Of a stretch of DNA of 40,798 bases, positions 1 through 8,049 are shown piece after piece. The notes beneath the pieces were generated by a model. It searched no databases. It was not told the origin of the DNA and worked only from the letters and a program-made list of their open reading frames with translations. The stretch lies in NCBI GenBank assembly GCA_900555075.1, contig USJO01000008.1, positions 1 through 40,798 of the forward strand, written 5' to 3'. Made by a program: the position numbers and the translations under genes. The DNA is from an uncultured Clostridium sp. GTDB lineage: Bacteria > Bacillota > Clostridia > TANB77 > CAG-508. The stretch's first letter is position 1; each line of letters opens with the position of its first letter.

Positions 1-1685
1 TATCAGCAGAATTGCTTGACTATATCAAAGCTACAGGTTATAAATATTCAACAAAGGGTGCTATAACAGTATCTGTTGCAGATGTTGCAGTTCCAGAAGC
101 TAAAAAAGATATTTTAGCAAAAGCTGATGAAGATGTTGAAAATATAGCAAAACAATATAAACGTGGTTTAATTACAAACGAAGAAAGATATTCTTCAGTA
201 ATTAACATTTGGGAAAAAGCTACAAATGATGTTACAGAAGCTATGAAAGAAAACTTTGATGAATTAAACCCAATATATATGATGGCACAGTCAGGAGCCA
301 GAGGTAATATGAACCAATTACGTCAAATTGCAGGTATGCGTGGACTAATGGCAAACACATCAGGAAAAGCAGTTGAAATACCAATTAAAGCATGCTTTAG
401 AGAAGGACTAGATCCTCTAGAATACTTCATTTCATCACATGGCGCTAGAAAAGGTTTAGCAGATACAGCTTTAAGAACAGCAGACTCTGGATATCTAACA
501 AGAAGGTTAGTAGACGTATCACAAGACATTATCGTAAGAGAAGATGATTGCGGAACAGACGAATATATTGAAATAGAAGATATCAAAGATGGAAATCAAG
601 TAATAGAAAAACTAGAAGAAAGACTTATAGGAAGATTCTTATTTGAAGACATTAAAGATCCAACGTCAGGCGAAATTATAGCAGACACTAACACATTAAT
701 AACACCAGCCTTAGCAGATAAAATAGTAGCATCTGGAATTACAAAAGTAAAGGTACGTTCAGTACTTGGATGCAAAACAAGACATGGAGTATGCTCTAAG
801 TGTTATGGAATGGGCTTGGCAACAAGAAAGAAAGTAAATATTGGTGAGGCAGTTGGAATAATAGCTGCACAATCAATAGGAGAGCCAGGTACACAGCTTA
901 CAATGAGAACATTCCATACAGGTGGTGTAGCTGGAGGAGATATAACACAAGGTCTTCCAAGGGTTGAAGAGCTATTTGAAGCAAGAAAACCAAAGGGATT
1001 AGCAGTAATTTCAGAAATAGCAGGAAAAATAAAAATAGAGGATACAAAAAAGAGAAAAGAAGTTGTTGTAATAGGAGAAGCAGATAGCAAAACATATACA
1101 ATAAGCTTTGGTTCAAAATTAAAAGTAAAAGATGGTGACATTATAGAAGCAGGTGACCCAATAACAGAAGGTTCAATAAATCCAAATGAAATATTAACTA
1201 TAAAAGGACCACAAGGAGTATTTGAGTACCTAACATCAGAGGTACAAAAAGTATATAGAAATCAAGGTGTTGACATCAATGACAAACACATTGAAATAAT
1301 ATCAAGACAAATGCTTAAAAAAGTAAAGATAGAAGATAGTGGAGATAGCCAAATGTTTGTAGGTTCTTTAGTTGATATAAATGAGTTTAACAAAGAAAAT
1401 GCTAAGCTAGAAGAAGAAGGAAAGATACCAGCAAAAGGACAAAGGGTACTACTAGGAATAACAAAAGCATCTCTAGCAACAGAAAGTTTCCTATCAGCAG
1501 CATCTTTCCAAGAAACAACAAGAGTGTTAACAGAAGCTGCAATAAAAGGAAAAACAGATTTATTGATTGGACTAAAAGAAAACGTAATCATAGGAAAACT
1601 AATCCCAGCAGGAACAGGACTATCAATTTACAGAGATAAAAATATTACTACAGAAAATCAAGAAACAGAAACAAACCAAGATTAA
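1..1685 (+). CDS. rpoC: RNA polymerase beta' subunit, C-terminal part (5' end outside window)
   Basis: This is the 3' part of the largest catalytic subunit of RNA polymerase; the frame is open from base 3 and about 560 residues are present. Visible are the bridge-helix/trigger-loop region (GARKGLADTALRTADSGY near base 445), the zinc-binding cysteines of the beta' C-terminal region (REDDCGTDE near 550, then CKTRHGVCSKCYG near 770-810) and the invariant segment AAQSIGEPGTQLTMRTFHTG near 865-925. The gene ends with a Glu/Asn/Gln-rich tail and a rho-independent terminator. One CGG occurs (near 549), out of frame (TGC GGA), so the frame is intact. Identity is certain; only the N-terminal half is missing because of the window edge. 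Confidence 0.98.
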   Translation, partial: SAELLDYIKATGYKYSTKGAITVSVADVAVPEAKKDILAKADEDVENIAKQYKRGLITNEERYSSVINIWEKATNDVTEAMKENFDELNPIYMMAQSGARGNMNQLRQIAGMRGLMANTSGKAVEIPIKACFREGLDPLEYFISSHGARKGLADTALRTADSGYLTRRLVDVSQDIIVREDDCGTDEYIEIEDIKDGNQVIEKLEERLIGRFLFEDIKDPTSGEIIADTNTLITPALADKIVASGITKVKVRSVLGCKTRHGVCSKCYGMGLATRKKVNIGEAVGIIAAQSIGEPGTQLTMRTFHTGGVAGGDITQGLPRVEELFEARKPKGLAVISEIAGKIKIEDTKKRKEVVVIGEADSKTYTISFGSKLKVKDGDIIEAGDPITEGSINPNEILTIKGPQGVFEYLTSEVQKVYRNQGVDINDKHIEIISRQMLKKVKIEDSGDSQMFVGSLVDINEFNKENAKLEEEGKIPAKGQRVLLGITKASLATESFLSAASFQETTRVLTEAAIKGKTDLLIGLKENVIIGKLIPAGTGLSIYRDKNITTENQETETNQD

Positions 1686-1721
1686 AAATAATCTCCGGCA
1701 ATGCCGGAGATTTATTTTTAA
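1685..1721. terminator. bidirectional rho-independent terminator between rpoC and the aminopeptidase
   Basis: A GC-rich stem (AATCTCCGGC / GCCGGAGATT, loop AAT, 1690-1712) is followed by a T-rich run on the plus strand and preceded by an A-rich run, so it also works for the minus-strand gene that ends at 1718. It separates two convergent genes. Confidence 0.9.
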
Positions 1722-3121
1722 TTTCTCCAAAAGACTAGATATCCTCTATAAGCTTCATAAATATCAAATTTACTTGTTACTTCATAAGGAGCATGCATTG
1801 ATAGAACTGGAACACCACAATCTATAACATCTACACCCTTATTAGCTAAAATGTAAGCAATTGTTCCACCTCCACCAGTATCAACCTTTCCAAGTTCACT
1901 AACTTGATAAGAAACATTATTTGCTTCAAATATATTCCTTATTGTTGCAACAAACTCTGCATTTGCATCAGAAGCACCAGATTTTCCGCGAGCTCCAGTA
2001 TATTTGTTAAGCCCAACCCCTCTACCTAAGTATGCAGCATTATTCTTTTCAGAAACAGATGCATAAATTGGATCTAAGCCAGCATCAACATCAGCTGAAA
2101 GCATCTTTGAATTACAAAATACTTTATCTAATAGATTTGGTCTATTAGTATTTGTTTTATTTAATAATTCAGAAATAAATGTATCAAATACATGTGATTC
2201 CATACCAGTATTACCCATACTGCCAATTTCTTCCTTATCAGCAAATATACAAATAGCAGTTTTTGTAGGAGCTAAAGTATCAAGTAATGCTCTTAAAGAT
2301 GTGTATGCACATACCTTATCATCTTGACCATATCCTGCAACCATACTTCTATCAAAACCTAAGCTTCTTGCCTTAAAAGCTGGTACAAGTTCAAGTTCAG
2401 AACTTACAAAATCTCTTTCAGTAATACCATACTTATCATTTAATATTTTCAAAACATTTAATTTAATTCTTTCAGTTATTTTTTCATCTCCAATTGGAAT
2501 GCTACCAATTAATAAATTTAAATCTTCTCCAGCAATTCCATCTTTTAACTTCTTTTCCATTTGCTCTTGTGCAAGGTGAGGAAGTAAATCTGTAATTGTA
2601 AATATTGGGTCATTTTCATCTTCGCCAATATTTATAGTAATCTTTTCTCCATTTGCTTTAACAATAACACCGTGAATAGAAAGAGGAATAGTAGTCCATT
2701 GATATTTTTTAACACCACCATAATAGTGTGTTTTAAAATATGCAAATCCAGTATCTTCATATAAAGGATTTGGCTTCAAATCAAGTCTTGGAGAATCAAT
2801 ATGAGAACCAATAATATTTAGTCCAGCTTCAACAGGTTTAGTACCCAAAACAGCAGCATAAACTGATTTTTCTCTATTCACATAGTAAACCTTATCACCA
2901 GGAACTAAAATCATTTTATCCTTTATATTAACAAAACCATTTTTATCTAAAACCTCTGTAATAAAGCTAGTAGCCTCTCTTTCAGTTTTACTTCTGTTTA
3001 GAAAATGAATGTACTCATCGCTAAACTTAATAATATCCTGTTTTGCAACATCTGAAACAGTTTCCCAGCCACATTTTTTCATATCAAACAAAAAATCTTT
3101 TAATTTTTCAGTTTCACCCAT
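1718..3121 (-). CDS. M18 family aminopeptidase
   Basis: Cytosolic binuclear zinc aminopeptidase of the M18 family (aspartyl aminopeptidase/ApeA type), which removes N-terminal residues from peptides. The 467-residue length fits the family. Metal and catalytic motifs are visible: SHIDSPRLDLKP with His107, GQDDKVCAYTS, ADKEEIGS, and the C-terminal His in VLSMHAPYE. The start has an upstream GGAAAGGATG and a good minus-strand promoter (3155-3183). It converges on rpoC and shares its terminator. The only candidate CGG on the coding strand (CGC GGA near 1987) is out of frame. Family assignment is firm; substrate preference cannot be told from sequence. Confidence 0.95.
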   Translation of the reverse strand: MGETEKLKDFLFDMKKCGWETVSDVAKQDIIKFSDEYIHFLNRSKTEREATSFITEVLDKNGFVNIKDKMILVPGDKVYYVNREKSVYAAVLGTKPVEAGLNIIGSHIDSPRLDLKPNPLYEDTGFAYFKTHYYGGVKKYQWTTIPLSIHGVIVKANGEKITINIGEDENDPIFTITDLLPHLAQEQMEKKLKDGIAGEDLNLLIGSIPIGDEKITERIKLNVLKILNDKYGITERDFVSSELELVPAFKARSLGFDRSMVAGYGQDDKVCAYTSLRALLDTLAPTKTAICIFADKEEIGSMGNTGMESHVFDTFISELLNKTNTNRPNLLDKVFCNSKMLSADVDAGLDPIYASVSEKNNAAYLGRGVGLNKYTGARGKSGASDANAEFVATIRNIFEANNVSYQVSELGKVDTGGGGTIAYILANKGVDVIDCGVPVLSMHAPYEVTSKFDIYEAYRGYLVFWRN

Positions 3122-3154
3122 ATAAAAAACATCCTTTCCACATTAATATACAAT

Positions 3155-3183
3155 ATAATATAACCTTTTTTAAAATTTGTAAA
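3155..3183 (-). promoter_or_regulatory. SigA-type promoter of the M18 aminopeptidase gene
   Basis: On the minus strand TTTACA (3178-3183) and TATTAT (3155-3160) are separated by 17 bases, about 35 bases upstream of the start codon. Confidence 0.65.
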
Positions 3184-3283
3184 CAGAAAATGGAAAAGTT
3201 AAGAAAAAAGTAGTAACTGTTTAAAGGTTAAAGGCAGGAAAAGTTATAATGAGCTATAATATAAGAAGAAAAACCTTCTTAAA

Positions 3284-4012
3284 TTAATATAATTTTAAAA
3301 TACAATGTAATTTGTCTGTTTTCTTATTTTTAATAGTAACAAAAATTGAGTCTTTCTGCTTAGTATAAAATAAGTTTAGAGTATCCCCGAGTTTAGCCTC
3401 ATGCTTGTACATAATTTCAACGTTTTTAAAATCAGAATGAGAGAAAATGTCATCAGGAATAGCCTCATAAGCAAAATCTAAATAGTTTAAATTGTTTATA
3501 TGATGATTTGTATCTATATCTCTTCTTTGAACAGTATACTCGCGTACAAACTCATTATTTTCTGGCTCTTTTAATTTTTCCAGCATTGGAACATCAAAGA
3601 CATGTTTATCTACTTGTTGAGTATATTTGGCTTTGATTTCGTCATTTAGTTTAGTAATACCATTTTTATTAATGTCAAATAGAACCCATTTAGAGGTAGC
3701 AATTGCAATTAAATTATTATCACTGTCTAGAACTTCAAAATCTCTATAAAAAGCAATAAGAGTGTGCTTACTACACCAAGTAGACACTTTTAGTTTGGTA
3801 TTCCAAATAGGCCTTGCAAAAACTTGGAGCTTCCAATTAAGTAATATCCAGGAGAAACCAGTAGTTGCAGAATCATTAATTCCAAAAGCAACAAGACTAG
3901 AATGAACACAAGCAATTTCTTGTAACATTCTTAGAATCCCTTTATTTGTAAGTGCATTATTTTCTCCAACATCTGAAAGAGTAACGGTAAAATCCTGAGA
4001 ATAAATATCCAT
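3284..4012 (-). CDS. acyl-ACP thioesterase (FatA/FatB-like, double hotdog)
   Basis: Hydrolyses acyl-ACP to free fatty acid in the cytosol; the family is PF01643-like. The protein is 242 residues with two hotdog halves. The second half carries the catalytic segment DIDTNHHINNLNYLDF, where Asn and His are the expected active-site residues. I place the start at ATG 4012 because AGAAGGG lies five bases upstream; the frame is open 19 codons further, but that extension overlaps the -10 box of a strong promoter at 4041-4069 and so would not be transcribed in full. The gene is monocistronic on the minus strand, 162 bases from the aminopeptidase start. Confidence 0.9.
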   Translation of the reverse strand: MDIYSQDFTVTLSDVGENNALTNKGILRMLQEIACVHSSLVAFGINDSATTGFSWILLNWKLQVFARPIWNTKLKVSTWCSKHTLIAFYRDFEVLDSDNNLIAIATSKWVLFDINKNGITKLNDEIKAKYTQQVDKHVFDVPMLEKLKEPENNEFVREYTVQRRDIDTNHHINNLNYLDFAYEAIPDDIFSHSDFKNVEIMYKHEAKLGDTLNLFYTKQKDSIFVTIKNKKTDKLHCILKLY

Positions 4013-4040
4013 AAAAACCCTTCTTTCTAAACATATACAT

Positions 4041-4069
4041 ATTTTATCATAACAAAAAATATCTGTCAA
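4041..4069 (-). promoter_or_regulatory. SigA promoter of the thioesterase gene
   Basis: On the minus strand a consensus TTGACA (4064-4069) and TAAAAT (4041-4046) are separated by 17 bases. Transcription would start near 4034, just upstream of the ribosome binding site. Confidence 0.85.
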
Positions 4070-4216
4070 AGTGTTATTATATTACTTAACAGATACCTAA
4101 AGAGTTTAAATTCCAAAAAAACTTGAATAAAAGCATCTCTTATGATAGAATTTTCATAGAAAAATCATAAATAAAAAGCAATGTATATGAATATAAATGT
4201 ACAAGGTGAATTTAAA

Positions 4217-5455
4217 ATGAAAATAAAGAAGATTCTATTTACAATTTTATTAATAAGTATAGTAAGTTTTAATAGCTTTTGCTTTGCATATGAAGAAGAG
4301 AACCCAGATAAATGGGACTATGTGTGGCTAGATGAAGCAGTTGAAGAGGTTAAACAAGCACAACAAATATCTATTTTATCTAGATATGCAGTAGTATATG
4401 ATAGAAGCTCAGGAACCGTTCTATGGGGAAGAAATGAAAACACGCCTGTTCCAATGGCAAGTACAACAAAAATAATGACAGCATTAGTAATGCTTGAACA
4501 GATAGGAACAGACAGACTGAGTGAAGAAGTAAGTGTAACTAAAGAAGCGGCAAATACAATAGGCTCAAGATTAGGACTACATACTGGCGATAAAATAACA
4601 TATAATGATTTGTTATATGGTTTAATGCTATGCTCTGGAAATGATGCAGCAGTTCAAATTGCAATAAGTATATCAGGTAGTGTACCAAAATTTGCTGAAC
4701 TTATGAATCAAAAAGCAGAAAGCTTAGGACTAGTAAATACACACTTTGTAACGCCACACGGATTAGATAGAGATGGACACTACACAACATCACTTGAGCT
4801 TGCAATAATTACAGACCATGCACTTAAAAACCCAAAAATAGCACAAGTGGTTTCTACAAAGGAGTATACAGTAAATATAAATGGAATACCAAAAACACTA
4901 TCAAATACAAATGAATTATTAGGATATTTAAATGGAGTAAATGGAGTAAAAACAGGCTATACAAGCAAAGCAGGAAGATGTTTAGTAACATCTGCTTCAA
5001 GAGATGGATTTGAAATAATAGTAGTAGTATTAGGAGCAGATACAAGAAAGATAAGAACACAAGATTCAATAAAACTTATAGAATATATATATAAAAACTA
5101 TAAACTATTCAATGTAGAAGAAGCAGTAAATAGTGAATATGAATTGTGGCAAAAGATAAACTTAAAGAGAATAAGAATAGTAAAAGGAGTAAAATTAAGG
5201 CCAGATATATATAAAGAGTGTGGGAAATACATATATTATCCAATGGAAAAAAATGAAACAATAAAAATAGATACAACAGTAATAAAAAAATTCGAAGCAC
5301 CAGTACCTGCAAATACAGAGGTTGGAAGAATCATAGTAAAAAAAGGTGAAGAAGTAATTGATGAAATTCAAATAAAAACAAAAGAACAAGTAGCAAAAAA
5401 AGGTATAATTAGTTACTTTTTTGAAATAATGCAACTACTAAAATTTGCAATTTAA
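4217..5455 (+). CDS. D-alanyl-D-alanine carboxypeptidase (DacF/PBP5 type, S11)
   Basis: Membrane-associated penicillin-binding protein that trims the terminal D-Ala from peptidoglycan stem peptides. The start at ATG 4217 is chosen because AAGGTGA precedes it at normal spacing and it begins a signal peptide (MKIKKILF then a hydrophobic stretch to Ala24). The active-site motifs are STTK (Ser82-Lys85), SGN (140-142) and KTG (245-247). A PBP5 C-terminal beta domain (about 300-385) is followed by a short amphipathic anchor. At 412 residues it is full length. DacF-type enzymes act on vegetative or spore wall; which applies here is open, but Spo0A in the window makes a sporulation role possible. Confidence 0.95.
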   Translation: MKIKKILFTILLISIVSFNSFCFAYEEENPDKWDYVWLDEAVEEVKQAQQISILSRYAVVYDRSSGTVLWGRNENTPVPMASTTKIMTALVMLEQIGTDRLSEEVSVTKEAANTIGSRLGLHTGDKITYNDLLYGLMLCSGNDAAVQIAISISGSVPKFAELMNQKAESLGLVNTHFVTPHGLDRDGHYTTSLELAIITDHALKNPKIAQVVSTKEYTVNINGIPKTLSNTNELLGYLNGVNGVKTGYTSKAGRCLVTSASRDGFEIIVVVLGADTRKIRTQDSIKLIEYIYKNYKLFNVEEAVNSEYELWQKINLKRIRIVKGVKLRPDIYKECGKYIYYPMEKNETIKIDTTVIKKFEAPVPANTEVGRIIVKKGEEVIDEIQIKTKEQVAKKGIISYFFEIMQLLKFAI

Positions 5456-5490
5456 GTGCCAAGGAAGATTATCTTTGGCACTTAAAATTT
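5452..5490 (+). terminator. rho-independent terminator after the carboxypeptidase
   Basis: A perfect 11-bp stem TTAAGTGCCAA / TTGGCACTTAA (5452-5462 with 5475-5485) is followed by an AATTTTT run. Confidence 0.85.
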
Positions 5491-5533
5491 TTACCAATTT
5501 TAAAAAAATACTGTTTTTTTTTAGAAAATATAT

Positions 5534-5539
5534 TATAAT
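5534..5539 (+). promoter_or_regulatory. -10 box of the hydrogenase operon
   Basis: TATAAT lies 33 bases upstream of the first hydrogenase gene. No good -35 box is seen at the usual distance (CTGTTT at 5511), so the promoter may need an activator or be weak. Confidence 0.5.
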
Positions 5540-5571
5540 AGAATAGAAAAAAGAATTTTAGGAGGAACATT

Positions 5572-6063
5572 ATGAGCTGTGAATGTAACTGTGAAGAAAA
5601 CCACAGAGATGAAAAAATGGAAAAAATATTATCAAAATATGAACAAGATAAAAGTAATTTAATACAAATATTAAATGAAGTACAAGAAACTTATGGATAT
5701 ATACCAAGAACAGCACAACTAGCTATTTCAGAATATTTAGGACTAACAATGGCGGAAATTTATGGAGTTATAACATTTTATTCAAGATTTAGCCTAAAAC
5801 CAAAAGGAAAATATAATGTGTCAGTATGTTTAGGAACAGCATGCTTTGTAAAAGGATCTGAAAAAATATTAGATAAATTAAAGTCAAAACTTGGGATAGA
5901 TGTTGGACAAACTACTAAAGACGGAAAATTTTCAATAGAAGCTACAAGATGTATTGGAGCATGTGGACTAGCTCCTGTATTTACAGTAAATGATGAAGTA
6001 TATGGAAACGCTACTCCAGAACTATTAGACAAAATAATAGATGAATATATGTCAAAAGAATAA
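5572..6063 (+). CDS. NuoE-like [2Fe-2S] subunit of NADH-linked [FeFe] hydrogenase (HydC/HndA type)
   Basis: Thioredoxin-like ferredoxin subunit that carries one [2Fe-2S] cluster in the electron path between the NuoF-like flavoprotein and HydA. The 163-residue length is normal. Four ligands are visible: Cys86 and Cys91 (CLGTAC), then Cys127 and Cys131 (RCIGACG). A helical bundle (residues 15-75, ending GVITFYSRF) precedes the thioredoxin fold. The N-terminus has an extra CECNC motif of unknown meaning. A strong TAGGAGGAAC ribosome binding site precedes the ATG. It is the first gene of the operon with nuoF and hydA, and it has no in-frame CGG, unlike both partners. Confidence 0.93.
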   Translation: MSCECNCEENHRDEKMEKILSKYEQDKSNLIQILNEVQETYGYIPRTAQLAISEYLGLTMAEIYGVITFYSRFSLKPKGKYNVSVCLGTACFVKGSEKILDKLKSKLGIDVGQTTKDGKFSIEATRCIGACGLAPVFTVNDEVYGNATPELLDKIIDEYMSKE

Positions 6064-6122
6064 TGTCAACATATAAATATTGATTTTCAATTTACCACTA
6101 ACCTAAAAGAAAATAGTGTAAA

Positions 6123-6140
6123 GGCGAAGACCAGTTCGCC
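6123..6140 (+). other. intercistronic RNA hairpin between nuoE and nuoF
   Basis: A perfect 6-bp stem GGCGAA / TTCGCC with loop GACCAG lies in the 113-base gap between the two genes. There is no T-run after it, so it is unlikely to terminate; it could stabilise or separate the messages. Confidence 0.5.
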
Positions 6141-6176
6141 AGAAAATACAAAATTAAACTAGAGAGGATGAATACT

Positions 6177-8031
6177 ATGAAAACCTTAGAAGAAATACAT
6201 AGAATAAGAGAAACAAAAAGAAAAGAATTAGATTTACGTGTTAATCTACAAGCAAATACACGAGAAAAGCATATATTAGTATGCCATGGAACTGGTTGCA
6301 CTTCTTCAAAATCTCCAAAAATAATAGAAAATTTTAGAAAAATATTAGCTGAAAAAAACATAGAAAATGTAAAAGTAATCCAAACAGGATGCTTTGGATT
6401 ATGTGCAAAAGGTCCAATTGTAATAATTAGACCAGAAGATATATTTTATGCACACGTTACTCCAGAGGATACAGAGGAAATAATAAATACACATATAATA
6501 AATGGACAAATTGTTGAAAGATTACTATGCCAAGATATTGATAACAAAACAGTAAAACAATTAGATAAGTTAAACTTCTACAAAAAGCAAAAAAGAATAG
6601 CACTTAAAAATTGTGGAATAATAGACCCAGAGAATATTGACGAATATATTGCATTTGATGGATATAAAGCCTTAGAAAAAGTTTTGCTAGAAATGACACC
6701 AGAAGAAGTAATAAAAGAGGTTACAAATTCAGGACTTCGTGGAAGAGGAGGAGCAGGCTTTCCAACAGGCAAAAAGTGGGAACTTACAAGAATGGCAGAG
6801 GGAAATCAAAAATATGTAGTATGCAACGCAGATGAGGGAGACCCAGGAGCATTTATGGATAGAAGCATATTAGAAGGAGATCCACACTCAGTAGTAGAAG
6901 CTATGATGATAGCAGGATATAGCATTGGAGCAAATAAGGGATATATTTATGTAAGAGCAGAATACCCAATAGCAGTACATAGGTTTCAAACAGCAATAGA
7001 CCAAGCAAGAGAATATGGAATACTTCGGTAAAAACATATTTGGAACAGATTTTGAATTTGATTTACAAGTAAGACTTGGGGCAGGAGCTTTTGTATGTGG
7101 AGAGGAAACAGCGCTATTAGAATCAATAGAAGGAAAAAGTGGTAGACCACGTTTAAAACCACCATTTCCGGCAAATGCAGGACTATTTATGAAACCAACA
7201 CTTATAAATAATGTTGAAACATATGCAAACATAACAAAAATAATATTAAATGGTGCAGAATGGTATTCAAGCATAGGAACAGAAACCTCAAAAGGAACAA
7301 AAGTATTTGCATTAGGTGGAAATGTGGTAAATGTAGGATTAGTAGAGGTTCCAATGGGAACAACTCTAAGAGAAATAGTATTTGATATAGGCGGAGGGAT
7401 TCCAAATGGTAGAAAATTTAAAGCAGCACAAACAGGAGGACCTTCAGGAGGATGTATTCCAGAGGAGAACCTTGATACACCAATAGATTATGAATCACTA
7501 TCTAAAATAGGCTCAATGATGGGCTCAGGTGGACTTATAGTAATGGATGATTCAAAATGTATGGTGAATTTAGCTAAATTCTATTTAGGTTTTACAGTAG
7601 ATGAAAGCTGTGGAAAATGTACACCTTGTAGAATAGGAACAAAAAGAATGCTTGAAATACTAGAAAGGATTACATCAGGAAAAGGTAAAGAAGGAGACAT
7701 AGAGAAACTAGAGACACTTGCCCAAACAATTAAAAAAACTTCAGTATGTGGACTAGGACAAACAGCGCCAAATCCGGTATTAAGTACCTTACATTACTTT
7801 AGAGGTGAATATGAAGCTCATATAAAAAATAAGAACTGCCCTGCTGAAGAATGTAAGCTACTAAAGAAAATGCAAATAAAGCAAGAAAAATGCAAAAGAT
7901 GTGGACTATGTGCTAAAAACTGCCCAGTTGGAGCAATTACAGGAAATAGAGAAGAAGGCTATAAAATAGATCAAACAAAATGTATAAAATGTGGCTTGTG
8001 TGCTTCAAAGTGCAATTTCAAGGCTATATAG
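6177..8031 (+). CDS. NuoF-like NADH/FMN subunit of [FeFe] hydrogenase, read through a +1 shift at CGG 7026
   Basis: Flavoprotein subunit (HydB/HndC type) that exchanges electrons with NAD(H). Start ATG 6177 lies nine bases after GAGAGG; the in-frame ATG at 6168 abuts it too closely. Domains in order: thioredoxin-like [2Fe-2S] (Cys36, 41, 72, 76); NADH/FMN Rossmann part (GLRGRGGAGFPTGKKWE, NADEGDPGAFMDR); SLBB; N3-type [4Fe-4S] (ESCGKCTPCR); two C-terminal ferredoxin clusters (CKRCGLCAKNC, CIKCGLCASKC). The frame breaks at 7026 (CTT CGG TAA). Skipping the C gives ...EYGIL-GKNIFG..., the conserved family sequence, and a 617-residue protein of normal size. No other lesion is present. HydA follows after 18 bases. 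Without the shift, translation stops at the very next codon and loses all [4Fe-4S] domains. Confidence 0.92.
7026..7028 (+). other. CGG +1 frameshift site in nuoF
   Basis: Zero frame reads ATA CTT CGG TAA; the conserved protein continues as CTT (C) GGT AAA, giving Leu-Gly-Lys. This is the only site where the resumed codon is GGT and where a stop follows CGG directly. Confidence 0.85.
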
Positions 8032-8049
8032 GAAGGAGAAAAACTAAAA

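Noticed and set aside
898..1591. long open frames on the minus strand opposite rpoC and similar ones opposite other genes
   Set aside because: They lack ribosome sites and have Leu/Phe/Ser-rich composition typical of antisense frames in AT-rich, A-rich coding DNA.
3264..3281. hairpin AAGAAG / CTTCTT as a terminator of the thioesterase gene
   Set aside because: Six weak base pairs and no T-run on the minus strand.
4181..4216. start of the carboxypeptidase at ATG 4181
   Set aside because: The 12 extra residues would precede a typical signal peptide, and the good RBS sits before ATG 4217.
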